Shown: positions 34,932 to 43,997, counted from the first letter of the stretch. The stretch: 64,000 nucleotides of DNA from Betaproteobacteria bacterium (GCA_029863175.1 JAOTVX010000010.1:1-64000), one strand, 5' to 3'. Numbers and translations are program-made. Notes: generated by a model not told the origin, from the letters alone.

Positions 34932-35648
34932 ATGAAGATCACCGGCATTAAGGCGCTGACCTTCGACACGTTCGGCACCGTGGTCGACTGGCGCAAGAGC
35001 ATCAAAGGCGACTTCCAGGCCTTCAGCCGGCGCAAGAAGCTCAAAAATATCGATTGGGAGGCATTGATTGACGAATGGAAGACTTGCTACCGCCCCGGCA
35101 TGGACGCGGTCAACAGCGGCCGCTCGCCGTGGCAGACGATCGATCAGATTTACCGCCGCAAGCTGGACGAAATCCTTTCCCGCTACGGGCTCGGCGATCT
35201 TGATGAGGAGGACCGTGTCTTCCTCAACCGCGCTTGGCACCGGCTCAAGCCCTGGCCAGACGCAGTAGCCGGCCTCAGGCGTATCAAGAAAAAATACGTC
35301 ATCTCGCCGCTCTCGAACGGCGATGTCGCCTGCCTCGTCAACATGGCGAAGTTCGGCGGGCTGCCGTGGGATTTAATCCTGTGCGGAGAACTCTTCAAAC
35401 GCTACAAGCCGGCGCCCGAAGTCTATCTCGGTGCGATTGCCTACCTCGGCCTGCGCCCGCACGAAGTCATGATGGTCGCCGCACACAACTATGACCTGAA
35501 GCATGCCCGCTCTCACGGCATGCGCACCGGGTTCGTGGCGCGCCCGACGGAGTACGGACCCGGACAGCAGGACAACCTACGCGCCGAGGAGGATTGGGAC
35601 ATCATCGCTAAGGATTTCGGCGAGCTCGCCGCCGCGCTCGGCGCGTGA
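34932..35648 (+). CDS. Haloacid dehalogenase type II (HAD family)
   Basis: A 238-residue L-2-haloacid dehalogenase-like HAD enzyme. Nucleophile Asp10 is in LTFDTFGTVVDW, motif II in ISPLSNGD, Lys in FKRYKPAPEVYL and the C-terminal motif in MMVAAHNYDLKHARSHGMRTGFVARP. It would hydrolyse (S)-2-haloacids to (R)-2-hydroxy acids, in keeping with an organic-acid uptake gene next door. Start ATG 34932 matches the family N-terminus. Confidence 0.92.
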   Translation: MKITGIKALTFDTFGTVVDWRKSIKGDFQAFSRRKKLKNIDWEALIDEWKTCYRPGMDAVNSGRSPWQTIDQIYRRKLDEILSRYGLGDLDEEDRVFLNRAWHRLKPWPDAVAGLRRIKKKYVISPLSNGDVACLVNMAKFGGLPWDLILCGELFKRYKPAPEVYLGAIAYLGLRPHEVMMVAAHNYDLKHARSHGMRTGFVARPTEYGPGQQDNLRAEEDWDIIAKDFGELAAALGA

Positions 35649-35981
35649 CCAGAAGCCAGAACGTGTCCCGACCGGGCTCGGCGATCGTTTTGTTATCGCT
35701 TGTGGCGTTTGTGTCCCGTCGAAAAAATCGCTACGAGCGCTGTCGGCGTTGCGCCAGGTCAAATCCAGTAGCGCGCGCTCGTCCCCTGCCGACGTGAGCG
35801 CGCGCGGATACCCGCGCACCAGCGTAAAGCTTAACCTCTTGACATTAATACCTTTTTAGCAGTACGTGCTGCTACGTAAATCAGCTTGTCTCGGATTTTA
35901 AACTCGTCCATCATGCGAACGACAGTTTTCAAAAAAAGCAAATGCTGCAAAGCGCACGGTCCACCAAAGGAGGCGCTCAAC
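35649..35981. other. Spacer before the deleted Bug gene
   Basis: No gene seen. TTGACA at 35839-35844 and the palindrome TAGCAG-TACGTG-CTGCTA (35857-35874) resemble a promoter with an operator, although no good -10 box is at the right distance. AAAGGAGG at 35966-35973 is the ribosome site of the next gene. Confidence 0.4.
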
Positions 35982-36554
35982 ATGAAACCGTATCGTCGGA
36001 TGATTCTCGCCGTAGTGGGTTTGATCCTGGTTTCGTTGTCGGCGGTGCATGCCGCTGAATTTCCCAACAAGCCGATCCGCTGGATCATCCCGTTCCCGCC
36101 GGGCGGCAGCAACGATGTGCTGGGCCGCTACATCGGTATCAAGCTTAGCAAGCGGATCGGCCAACAGATCGTGATCGACAACCGCGGCGGCGCGAACGGC
36201 ATCATTGGAGCCCATCTCGCTGCGCAATCGCCGGCGGACGGCGATACCTTGCTCATGGTTTCCACGTCCGCAGTGCCCGATGTTCCGACCGTCATCGAGT
36301 CCGGCTTTCCGGGTTACGAGGTGTATGTCTCGTGGGGCGCGGTCGTGCCGGCCGGCGTGCCCCGCGCCCGCGCAGAGAAGCTGCGCCGCGAAATCGTAGC
36401 CGTTCTCCAGGATCCTGATACCCGAAAGTGGCTGGCCGCCAATGCGGCCGCTGAGACACAGATCATGGCGCCGGCCGAGATCCGGAAGATGGTCCACGAC
36501 GACATAAAAAAGTGGACTGACGTGGCGAAAACAGCGGGAATCAAAGTCAAGTAA
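35982..36554 (+). CDS. Bug-family solute receptor with large internal in-frame deletion
   Basis: Only 190 residues against about 320 for the family. The N-terminus is normal: signal peptide (MILAVVGLILVSLSAVHA), FPNKPIRWIIPFPPGGSNDVLGR, QQIVIDNRGGANGIIGA. After LLMVSTS (residue 96) it jumps to AVPDVPTVIESGFPGYE, normally about 135 residues later (compare paralogue residues 104 and 241 in the gene at 12226). The whole second lobe and hinge are lost but the reading frame, signal peptide and a strong AAAGGAGG are kept. It can hardly bind ligand as a Venus fly-trap; it is either a decaying gene or a secreted remnant. Confidence 0.85.
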   Translation: MKPYRRMILAVVGLILVSLSAVHAAEFPNKPIRWIIPFPPGGSNDVLGRYIGIKLSKRIGQQIVIDNRGGANGIIGAHLAAQSPADGDTLLMVSTSAVPDVPTVIESGFPGYEVYVSWGAVVPAGVPRARAEKLRREIVAVLQDPDTRKWLAANAAAETQIMAPAEIRKMVHDDIKKWTDVAKTAGIKVK

Positions 36555-36597
36555 TTGCGTGACCAAGCAATGACGTAACGGTCCGCATCTGGCCCGT

Positions 36598-36644
36598 CAC
36601 CTATCACTCATCACCCGTCACGAATCACGCATCACCCATCACCC
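36598..36644. repeat. TCACCCATCAC array at the VOC gene start
   Basis: GTCACCTATCACTCATCACC, then CGTCACGAATCACGCATCAC and CCATCACCC: eight TCAC words spaced mostly seven bases. The array ends directly at ATG 36645 and leaves no room for a ribosome site. Confidence 0.8.
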
Positions 36645-37520
36645 ATGAGACTTCGCAGCGTAGAACTCGAGATGCCCCGGGCGGGCGCGGCGGTGGAGTT
36701 TCTCGAGGGCATCTGGGGCCTGGTCGACGCGGGAAAGACGAAGCAGGCGTCTTATCTTCGCGGCACGGGAGACCATCCTTACGTGATGGCGATTGCGGAG
36801 GCTGTGAGCCCGGCAGTCGTGTCGGTCACGTTTTCTGGATCGAAGCAAGATCTCGAACGGTTACGGTCACGTGCGGCGGCCGGCGGAATTCTGGTCGAGC
36901 CTAGCGCCGTGGAGCTTGATGAACCCGGCGCGCCCAGTGGCTTCCGGCTAGCCGGCCCCGAGGGCCAGTGCTTCCGCTTCGTGACCGACGAAAAGCCGGC
37001 GCCGCACTTGAAGGACCCGGACAAGCCGATCGCGCTGACGCACGTTCCCATCAATGCAACCGACGCCGACGCCTGCACGAGGTTTGCGATCGACGTGCTG
37101 GGATTCAAGCTGTCGGACCGGACAAGAATAATGGATTTCATCCGCTGCGACAGCGCGCACCATTCTCTCGCCTATGTGCGCACGGGCGTCTCCGCGCTGC
37201 ACCACATGGCGTTCGAGATGCAAGACCTCGACGCCGTGATGCGCGGGGTGGGGCGGCTCAGGGACGCGGGGATCGAGCCGGCTTGGGGCCCCGGCCGGCA
37301 CGGGCCGGGCAACAACGTATTCGCGTACTACGTCGCGCCGTTCGGCGCGGTGCTCGAATACACCTCCGAGATCGAGCGTGTCGACGACACCTACAAGGTC
37401 GGCAGCCCAGACGACTGGAAGTGGCCGCCGGGGCGAGTCGATCATTGGGGCCTCTCGAAGCGCGACGATACTAGGCTGCACGCTGCGGAGCGGAATTTCC
37501 GTTTCCGGTCGTTATCGTAA
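36645..37520 (+). CDS. VOC-family protein (glyoxalase/extradiol dioxygenase fold)
   Basis: A 291-residue protein with two VOC modules, as in extradiol ring-cleavage dioxygenases. Metal-ligand candidates in the C-terminal module are His in IALTHVPINATD, His in ALHHMAFEMQD and Glu in VLEYTSEIE. The N-terminal module (MRLRSVELEMPRAG) is non-catalytic. It may act on a catechol- or lactoyl-like substrate; the exact reaction is unknown. The ATG follows the TCACCC array without a Shine-Dalgarno sequence. Confidence 0.85.
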   Translation: MRLRSVELEMPRAGAAVEFLEGIWGLVDAGKTKQASYLRGTGDHPYVMAIAEAVSPAVVSVTFSGSKQDLERLRSRAAAGGILVEPSAVELDEPGAPSGFRLAGPEGQCFRFVTDEKPAPHLKDPDKPIALTHVPINATDADACTRFAIDVLGFKLSDRTRIMDFIRCDSAHHSLAYVRTGVSALHHMAFEMQDLDAVMRGVGRLRDAGIEPAWGPGRHGPGNNVFAYYVAPFGAVLEYTSEIERVDDTYKVGSPDDWKWPPGRVDHWGLSKRDDTRLHAAERNFRFRSLS

Positions 37521-37632
37521 TGGCGGGCTGGCAGCCTGACTGACGAAGTAAAGCAGGTGTCAAGAGCCTGAAGGCCACCTTGGACAACGGGCCACGAAGG
37601 CACTGTTGAAGACGTTCCGGGTGGTTTGTCCC

Positions 37633-39258
37633 CTACGTTTTGACCGCCAGCACGCGCTGGTACAGAAGACCGCCCACATAAAACGTGACGCCCAGCACGA
37701 CCAGGCTAATGATCCGCGCCAAGGGTGACGCGCCGCCGAGATCATAAAGCAGCACCTTGCCCGCCGCCGCGGCAAACACGAACAACGAGGATTGGCCCAA
37801 CAGCCGGTCACGCCACCACAACGAGAAGCCCAGGCAGGCCAGCGCGAGGACGCCCCAGGCGGCGGACTCGACGATTCGCTCGTCCAGCAGGTGCAGCGCG
37901 GCCGCCATCGCACAAATGTGCGCGGCGTAGAGTACGAGCGACGCAAAACCCTTGAGTGATTCGCGGCTCCGAATGAACCCATAGCCAAGATAGAGCTGCA
38001 GCGCGTACACGATCGCGAGCAGCTGGCGCCCCGGAACCGATGCGAGATCGGCGTCAAACACAATGCGCAGGTAGTTGATGGCGAAAATCACGGCCACGCC
38101 CACCCAGATCGGCCAGCCCACCTGAATCGCGGCGCCGTGCCGCCAGCTGATCACGGCGAGCACAGGCATGATCGCGAACGCCACCCATGGTGCCCAAGAA
38201 TGAGGTACGGACTCGACATAGCCGGCGTGGAACAGCACCAACGCAATGTATACCCACAACAGGAGTTCACCGCCAGGCAGCGGACGTTGCAGGAACGCGC
38301 GAGCGGTCCCGTAGAGGCCCGCGACAACAAACGCGCTGGCCACCGCGATCCACGGTGCGAACTCCGGCAGGTGCTTGTTCAACAGGGCGTATTGCAGAAA
38401 ATAAAAAATCAGCAGCGCTGGCAAGTGCATCCACGCCAATGCGGGATCGAGGGGCGATTGGTTGCGGACGGAAAACATCGCCGTGGCGCTGCCAAAAATC
38501 CCGAATTGGACGGTCTGGAAGGCGAGCGCAGCGCCCCACGCATCCGGCGCTCGGCCCCGCCACATGAAGTCGAAAATGATCAGTGCAAGATAGAGCGCCA
38601 ACAGGTATATCAGGCGCCGGCCGTGCCAGATCGAGAAGACGCTGAACACGACGCCCCATGCCGAGAAGTAGATAACCAGGTCGGTAACCGAGGGTGCCCC
38701 GGCAATCAACAACGGCGCGGAATACGAGCCGGCCACCGCGAATAAGGCATAAAGGTCGCTAGCGAATGCCGTGCATAGCCAAAGCGACAACAGGCACACC
38801 AACACGACCCCTACCGCCGCGGGTGTGGTCTCGATGAACCCGTAGAAGAGATGTGCGCCGTAAATCGACAGGAAAAGGATCACCACGCCCCCTGCCGGCA
38901 GCAGTCCCGCGTAGTGCCGGTACTTGTTGCGCAGAAAGAACCCCGCGGCGATCATCATGAAGCCAAAGATTGCGGCAAACGCAACCTGCCGCACAGGCGT
39001 CAGCCAGCCGCTCTCGACCGCCAGGCGGATGAGATAAGCGGCCGCCAGGACCAGTGCTACCGCCCCACCCCAGCCCAAAATACTGGTCACCAAAGAAGGG
39101 CGGTCTCCCGGGTCCGGCTTCGACGACGGGGGCTTTGCTGCACCCGGTCGGACGGCCGGTGTTGCCGGCAGAGCGGCCGTTTTCGATATCAGCGACTCGA
39201 CCCGGCCAAGGCGTGCCTCGATGTCGGCGAAACGTTTCTCGATCTCTCCGGAATTCAT
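37633..39258 (-). CDS. DUF2339 polytopic membrane protein
   Basis: A 541-residue protein with a soluble coiled-coil start (IEKRFADIEARLGRVESLIS), a Pro/Lys linker (PGAAKPPSSKPDPGDRP) and then about 15-18 closely spaced helices, beginning ILGWGGAVALVLAAAYLIRLA. This is the DUF2339 pattern; its function is unknown. It ends QRVLAVKT. It is followed in the same direction by queG upstream in the window at 39277, 18 bases away, so the two may share a transcript. Confidence 0.85.
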   Translation of the reverse strand: MNSGEIEKRFADIEARLGRVESLISKTAALPATPAVRPGAAKPPSSKPDPGDRPSLVTSILGWGGAVALVLAAAYLIRLAVESGWLTPVRQVAFAAIFGFMMIAAGFFLRNKYRHYAGLLPAGGVVILFLSIYGAHLFYGFIETTPAAVGVVLVCLLSLWLCTAFASDLYALFAVAGSYSAPLLIAGAPSVTDLVIYFSAWGVVFSVFSIWHGRRLIYLLALYLALIIFDFMWRGRAPDAWGAALAFQTVQFGIFGSATAMFSVRNQSPLDPALAWMHLPALLIFYFLQYALLNKHLPEFAPWIAVASAFVVAGLYGTARAFLQRPLPGGELLLWVYIALVLFHAGYVESVPHSWAPWVAFAIMPVLAVISWRHGAAIQVGWPIWVGVAVIFAINYLRIVFDADLASVPGRQLLAIVYALQLYLGYGFIRSRESLKGFASLVLYAAHICAMAAALHLLDERIVESAAWGVLALACLGFSLWWRDRLLGQSSLFVFAAAAGKVLLYDLGGASPLARIISLVVLGVTFYVGGLLYQRVLAVKT

Positions 39259-39276
39259 GCCTTCGCTCCTTCTGGT

Positions 39277-40392
39277 CTAACCCTGATCTCTGACGCCGTG
39301 GCGCGCAGGCGCGCTTCTCTCATGCTGGGCCAATGCCCAGGCAACATGCTCGCGCACGAGTGCAGACGGGTGATCGGCGCGAGCGCACAGCGCATTGACC
39401 ATGGCCCCGGACGTCGGGGCATTTCCGAGCCCTACGGCAAGATTGCGCAGCCAGCGCTCGTAGCCGATACGGTGGATCGCAGTGCCGGCAAGGCGGTCGT
39501 GGAATTCAATTTCGCTCCAGCCGAATAGCTCGACCAGCGTCACGTCATCGAGGCCGTTCCTGACGGCGAAGTCCGGCTCCCCGCTCGGGCCAGCAAAGCG
39601 GTTCCACGGGCAGACGAGCTGACAATCGTCGCAACCGTAAACACGATTGCCCATCAGTGGACGGAGTTCCTCAGGTATCGCGCCCTTGTGCTCGATAGTG
39701 AGGTAGGAAATGCAGCGCCGCGCGTCGAGCTGATACGGCGCGAGAATGGCCTGTGTTGGACAAACGTCTATGCACTTCCGGCAGGTTCCGCAGTGATCAT
39801 CCTGCGCCTTGTCCATGGGCAACGCCAAGTCGGTGTAGATCTCGCCAAGGAAGAAATACGAGCCCGCCTCGCGATTAAGGAGCAGCGTATGCTTCCCGCG
39901 CCAGCCGAGGCCCGTTTTTTGCGCGAGCTCGACTTCCATCACCGGCGCGCTGTCGGTAAACGCCCGGTAGCGGAACCCGTCAACGGCAGCGCTGACACAA
40001 TCGGCCAGGCGCTGCAGCCGCTTGCGCAGCACCGTGTGGTAGTCGCGCCCCGTGGCATAGCGCGAGAGGAACGCCTGCGCACCGTCGCGCATGACCTCCC
40101 AGCTATCACGCGCCTGCGCTGGCCGGTAATTCATGCGCGCCCCGATCACCCGGACCGTTCCCGGCACGAGCGCCGCCGGCCGGGCGCGTTTTACGCCGTG
40201 CCGTGCCATATAATCCATCTCGCCGTGGAAACCCCGGCCCAGCCAGTCGAGCAGCCGCGCTTCGGCCTCGGACAAGTTGGTGTCCGTGATGCCGACTTGC
40301 TGGAAGCCGAGCTCGCTTCCCCAGCACTTGATCTGGCGCGCAAGCTCCACGAGATCGGCCGGCGATAAATTTGCGACCGAAGCCTTTTGCAT
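39277..40392 (-). CDS. queG: Epoxyqueuosine reductase
   Basis: A 371-residue QueG that reduces epoxyqueuosine to queuosine in tRNA using cobalamin and two 4Fe-4S clusters. N-terminal KCWGSELGFQQVGITDTNL and YMARHGVKRARPAALVPG are family marks; the clusters are bound by CGTCRKCIDVCP and CDDCQLVCPWN. The last ~60 residues form the HEAT-like repeat (VREHVAWALAQH). ATG 40392 fits the family N-terminus; it overlaps the start of the divergent tsaE gene by six bases, so both promoters lie inside coding sequence. Confidence 0.95.
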   Translation of the reverse strand: MQKASVANLSPADLVELARQIKCWGSELGFQQVGITDTNLSEAEARLLDWLGRGFHGEMDYMARHGVKRARPAALVPGTVRVIGARMNYRPAQARDSWEVMRDGAQAFLSRYATGRDYHTVLRKRLQRLADCVSAAVDGFRYRAFTDSAPVMEVELAQKTGLGWRGKHTLLLNREAGSYFFLGEIYTDLALPMDKAQDDHCGTCRKCIDVCPTQAILAPYQLDARRCISYLTIEHKGAIPEELRPLMGNRVYGCDDCQLVCPWNRFAGPSGEPDFAVRNGLDDVTLVELFGWSEIEFHDRLAGTAIHRIGYERWLRNLAVGLGNAPTSGAMVNALCARADHPSALVREHVAWALAQHERSAPARHGVRDQG

Positions 40393-40878
40393 AATTCCGA
40401 TCATAATCGCGCGCGCCGCACCGTTGCCCGCTTTCTCGCGGGGCCCGAGGACACGCTCGCGCTCGGCGCGGCGCTGGCGCCGTGCCTGGAGCCGGGGCTG
40501 GTCGTCTACCTCTCCGGTGAGCTCGGTGCCGGCAAAACTACCCTCGCGCGCGGCCTTCTCCGGGGTTTGGGCTACACCGGGCCGGTGAAAAGCCCGTCCT
40601 ACACATTGGTTGAACTTTACAAACTTTCTAGGTTATACTTGTATCACTTTGATTTTTATCGTTTCAATAACCCAGCTGAGCTGGGAGAGGCTGGCTTCCG
40701 GGAGTACTTCACTCCCGCTGCCATGTGCCTCGTGGAGTGGCCGGAGAAGGCGGCTGGCGCGCTTCCCGCAGCGGACATAAGAATCGACCTCGAGTTCACG
40801 GGATCGGGGAGACAGGCAGAAATTAACGCGGATACGGAGATTGGCCGGATTTGTTTAGAGCGCTTGGAAACGCACTGA
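40387..40878 (+). CDS. tsaE: tRNA threonylcarbamoyladenosine biosynthesis ATPase
   Basis: A 163-residue P-loop protein: Walker A GELGAGKTTLARGL, VKSPSYTLVELY, YHFDFYRFNNPAELGEAGF and VEWPEKA are TsaE hallmarks; it drives the TsaB-TsaD complex that makes t6A37. The start must be TTG 40387: an in-frame stop lies 19 bases before it and no ATG, GTG or TTG follows before the P-loop. The stop lies 28 bases inside the amidase gene. Confidence 0.95.
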   Translation: MHNSDHNRARRTVARFLAGPEDTLALGAALAPCLEPGLVVYLSGELGAGKTTLARGLLRGLGYTGPVKSPSYTLVELYKLSRLYLYHFDFYRFNNPAELGEAGFREYFTPAAMCLVEWPEKAAGALPAADIRIDLEFTGSGRQAEINADTEIGRICLERLETH

Positions 40879-42167
40879 CGTTACGCCTGTGGAAAGCGGC
40901 CCGGCCGCTCGCCCTGCTCCTCCTTGCGCTTCCCGCGGCTGCCCAGACCTCGCCCGAGATCACGGCTGCGCGCGTTTGGCCGTCCGCGGAATATACCCGC
41001 GTCACGCTCGAATCCCAGGCTCCGCTTCAGTACCGCGTCTTCGGCCTCAAAGATCCCGAGCGACTGGTGCTCGATCTCAAGGGGGTGGACGTCTCCGTGA
41101 CACTCAGCGGACTCATCGACAAGGTGAGCACGAACGATCCCCACGTTCAGAGCGTACGCATCGGCCGCTTCAAGCCTGGCATCGTTCGGCTGGTATTCGA
41201 CCTCAAGAGCGAAATCAGGCCGCAGGCGTTCCGGCTGGCACCGATTGGCGACTACGGGCACCGGCTCGTGCTCGACCTCTACCCGACCGAAGCGCACGAC
41301 CCGTTGCTCGCGTTTCTCGACAGCCTCGACGCGGAGCGCGCTGCGCTAGCGGGCACCCAGACGGCGGACGAGGCCGAGACCGCGTCGCCCCCCGCGCGTG
41401 GCCCGGCGACCAGGAGCCCGGCACGGCCGCTCAGCAAGAAGCCGCCGCCGCGCTTCATGATCGTTGCGATCGACCCGGGGCATGGCGGCGAGGATCCCGG
41501 AGCGCTCGGGCGCCGCGGCACCTACGAAAAGGACGTAACCCTCGCCATCGCGCGCAAGCTGAAGCGCCGCATCGACCAAGAACCGAATATGCGCGCGGTG
41601 CTGCTGCGCGACGGCGACTATTTCATCCCGCTGCGGACCCGGGTGGAAAAGGCGCGGCGCGTGCACGCGGATCTCTTCGTCTCCATTCACGCCGACGCCT
41701 TCGTCCGCCCGAACGCGCGCGGCTCCTCCGTGTTCGCGCTCTCGGAGCGAGGCGCGACCTCGGAGGCCGCACGCTGGCTCGCCAAGACGGAAAACGATGC
41801 CGACTTGATCGGCGGCGTCAATCTCGACGTGCCAGATCCCTATCTCAAGCAGACGCTACTTGATCTGTCGCAGACTGCGAGCATCAACGACAGCCTCAAG
41901 CTCGGGCGCGCGGTGCTCGACGAGCTTGGCAACGTCAACACGCTGCACAAGCCGCAGGTGGAGCAGGCCGGCTTCGCGGTACTCAAAGCGCCCGACATCC
42001 CCTCGATCCTGGTCGAGACGGCGTTCATCAGCAACCCGACGGAAGAGCGTAAGCTGAAAAACCGCGCCTACCAGGAGAAGTTCGCGAACGCGATTTTTAG
42101 CGGGATCAAGCGCTATTTCGCGAAGAATCCGCCGCTCGCCCGCGACCGGCTGGTTTTCAACCCATGA
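40851..42167 (+). CDS. amiC: N-acetylmuramoyl-L-alanine amidase (AmiC type)
   Basis: A 438-residue periplasmic cell-wall amidase: signal peptide (ARPLALLLLALPAAAQ), AMIN domain (about 35-145) for septal targeting, Pro/Ala-rich linker, and Amidase_3 domain with zinc ligands His (IDPGHGGEDPGA), Glu (TYEKDVTL) and His (SIHADAF), plus catalytic Glu (ILVETAFISN). It cleaves peptide stems from glycan during daughter-cell separation. Start is TTG 40851, inside tsaE. The order tsaE-amiC is common in Proteobacteria and mutL follows after an insertion of five genes. Confidence 0.93.
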   Translation: MFRALGNALTLRLWKAARPLALLLLALPAAAQTSPEITAARVWPSAEYTRVTLESQAPLQYRVFGLKDPERLVLDLKGVDVSVTLSGLIDKVSTNDPHVQSVRIGRFKPGIVRLVFDLKSEIRPQAFRLAPIGDYGHRLVLDLYPTEAHDPLLAFLDSLDAERAALAGTQTADEAETASPPARGPATRSPARPLSKKPPPRFMIVAIDPGHGGEDPGALGRRGTYEKDVTLAIARKLKRRIDQEPNMRAVLLRDGDYFIPLRTRVEKARRVHADLFVSIHADAFVRPNARGSSVFALSERGATSEAARWLAKTENDADLIGGVNLDVPDPYLKQTLLDLSQTASINDSLKLGRAVLDELGNVNTLHKPQVEQAGFAVLKAPDIPSILVETAFISNPTEERKLKNRAYQEKFANAIFSGIKRYFAKNPPLARDRLVFNP

Positions 42168-42295
42168 TGATTAATGGTGATGAGAACTGGTGATGAGAAC
42201 TGGTGATGAGAACTGGTGATGAAGAACACGCTGCTACATCACGATCTTCCATCACCATTGTTCATCACCATCATTCATCACCATTTCTCGTCACC
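42164..42295. repeat. TGGTGATG cassette 3
   Basis: Left arm: AATGGTGATGAGA, then ACTGGTGATGAGA twice and ACTGGTGATGAAG, a regular 13-base period. Short core AACACGCTGCTACATCACG. Right arm: CCATCACCATTGTT-CATCACCATCATT-CATCACCATTTCTCG-TCACC. It begins at the amiC stop (TGA 42165-42167). Confidence 0.88.
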
Positions 42296-42339
42296 TTGTT
42301 CGCTGATTGATGAGTGACGGCCAAACAACCACCAACGTT

Positions 42340-42403
42340 GTCCCCGTGAATACGGGGACTCAGGGGATATCGAAAACTTCTGGATGCCCGCCTGCGCGGG
42401 CAT
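42340..42403. repeat. Two GC-rich palindromes (REP-like)
   Basis: GTCCCCGT-GAAT-ACGGGGAC (42340-42359, stem eight) and ATGCCCGC-CTGC-GCGGGCAT (42384-42403, stem eight). The second resembles the GCCCGC..GCGGGC palindromes scattered in many betaproteobacterial genomes. Its right arm contains the first of two ATGs of the nuclease gene. Confidence 0.75.
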
Positions 42404-42404
42404 G

Positions 42405-42929
42405 ATGAAGTTGAGCTGGCCCAGACCTCTCCTTACCGCACTCTTACTCGCTCTTCTTCTCGCCGCCCTTCCTGCCAGGGCCGATGTGCCGGCTCGGGTG
42501 GTCGCTGTCCATGACGGCGATACCGTGACGGTGCTGGCCGACCAACGCCAGCTACGCGTCCGGCTCACGGACATCGACGCGCCCGAACTCAAGCAGCCAT
42601 TTGGCAAGCGCTCCAAATCAGCCCTTTCCGACCTCTGCTTCGGCAAGGTGGCGGGGCTGGAAATCCGGGGCCGCGATCGCTACGGCCGCACGCTCGCACG
42701 GTTGAGATGCATTGGGGTGGACGCCAACGCCGAGCAGGTGCGTCGCGGTTACGCGTGGGTGTTCACCCGTTACGTCCGGGCGAACTCGCCCCTTTACACT
42801 CTGCAACTCGATGCGCAAACGGCCCGCCGCGGCCTCTGGACCGATCGGGCGCCCACCGCGCCGTGGGAATGGCGGCGCCAGCGCCGGGCGGCGGCACGCC
42901 CGGTCGGACTGTCGGAATCGTCACGCTGA
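42405..42929 (+). CDS. Secreted thermonuclease-like nuclease (SNase family)
   Basis: A 174-residue staphylococcal-nuclease fold: signal peptide LLTALLLALLLAALPARAD, then VVAVHDGDTVTVL, VRLTDIDAPELKQPFG (catalytic Arg and Asp), RGRDRYGRTLARL (second catalytic Arg) and GYAWVFTRY. It degrades DNA or RNA outside the cytoplasm. I use ATG 42405; the frame extends seven codons upstream through the GC palindrome, which is not family sequence. Confidence 0.9.
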   Translation: MKLSWPRPLLTALLLALLLAALPARADVPARVVAVHDGDTVTVLADQRQLRVRLTDIDAPELKQPFGKRSKSALSDLCFGKVAGLEIRGRDRYGRTLARLRCIGVDANAEQVRRGYAWVFTRYVRANSPLYTLQLDAQTARRGLWTDRAPTAPWEWRRQRRAAARPVGLSESSR

Positions 42930-43022
42930 ATTCCCGGCGCCTGGCCCAGATCGCGGCCATCCTGCTGTCAACGACTATTTCAGTGAAGCCCCAAATGTCC
43001 CGCCCAAGCAAAGTGGTTTAAC

Positions 43023-43811
43023 ATGCGCTGCACGACTCGGCATTACAACGACAACGTGCTTACCAGATCGAGGGTCCTCGCGCCGATCATCCTGCTCGTC
43101 GCGGGCTGCGCCCTGCAGGCGGAGCGCCCGCCCGAGGACGCGGTAGCGCTGCCACACGTCCAGAGCTTTGCCTCAAGCCACCTTGATAGTGCGCACGAAC
43201 CGGGCTGGCAGGAATGGACGTTTTCGCGCTTCAAGAAGCGGACGCGTTACGAGGTGGTAAAGGACTCTGGGCAGACGGTGATGATGGCGAGCGCGGACCG
43301 CTCTGCGTCGGGCCTGAGGCATTGGCTGAAGCTCGATCCCGCCGCCTACCCCCTGCTCACCTGGCGCTGGAAGGTGAATGAGCTGATCGAGTCGGCCAAC
43401 AATATGCGCAAGCACACCGAAGACTCCCCAGTCCGCGTGCTCGTGACTTTCAATGGCGAAATCGAGAAGCTGTCGCTGGCGGACCGGCTGCTGTTCGACG
43501 ACGTCTTTCTGCTGACGGGTCGGCGCATGCCGTACGCCACACTGGTCTACATCTGGGAAAACCGTTTGCGCAGGGACACGGTGATCCCGAACAATCACAC
43601 CTCGCGCATCAAGATGATCGTCGCAGAGAGCGGGCGCGAGAACCTGGGGCGGTGGCAGAACGTCACCCGCAACGTCGTCGAGGACTTCAAACGCGCGTTT
43701 GGCGAGGAGCCCGGCACGATCACGTCGGTCGGGATCATGACCGACACCGACAACACCGGCGGGAGAGCAGAGGCTTTCTACGGCGACATCCAGTTCCGCC
43801 GTGCGCCCTGA
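43023..43811 (+). CDS. DUF3047 lipoprotein
   Basis: A 262-residue protein with a lipoprotein signal: hydrophobic APIILLVAGC, lipobox L-V-A-G-C with Cys29. The mature part has HWLKLDPAAYPLLTWRWKVN, RVLVTFNGE and ESGRENLGRWQNVTRNVVED, typical of DUF3047, a family of unknown function. Probably outer-membrane anchored. Confidence 0.85.
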   Translation: MRCTTRHYNDNVLTRSRVLAPIILLVAGCALQAERPPEDAVALPHVQSFASSHLDSAHEPGWQEWTFSRFKKRTRYEVVKDSGQTVMMASADRSASGLRHWLKLDPAAYPLLTWRWKVNELIESANNMRKHTEDSPVRVLVTFNGEIEKLSLADRLLFDDVFLLTGRRMPYATLVYIWENRLRRDTVIPNNHTSRIKMIVAESGRENLGRWQNVTRNVVEDFKRAFGEEPGTITSVGIMTDTDNTGGRAEAFYGDIQFRRAP

Positions 43812-43828
43812 CGGCCGGGCGGCGATCC

Positions 43829-43940
43829 TAGTGATGAAAAATAGTGATGGAAGATGGTGATGACAAATGGTGATGTACAGCCCCGTTTTTCATCACCATT
43901 TCACATCACCCGTACTCATCACCAGTATCTCATCACCAGT
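43829..43940. repeat. TGGTGATG cassette 4
   Basis: Left arm TAGTGATGAAAAA-TAGTGATGGAAGA-TGGTGATGACAAA-TGGTGATG, core TACAGCCCCGTTTTT, right arm CATCACCATTTCA-CATCACCCGTACT-CATCACCAGTATCT-CATCACCAG. Period 13. Lies between two convergent genes. Confidence 0.88.
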
Positions 43941-43997
43941 TGACGAGTCTCGCGCGATCCCCACCCGCTGGTCGTTACGACGCCTCGTCGTCGGCGT

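Noticed and set aside
42340..42403. Rho-independent terminator after amiC
   Set aside because: The palindromes lack U-runs and the second one overlaps the nuclease start; a REP-like repeat fits better.
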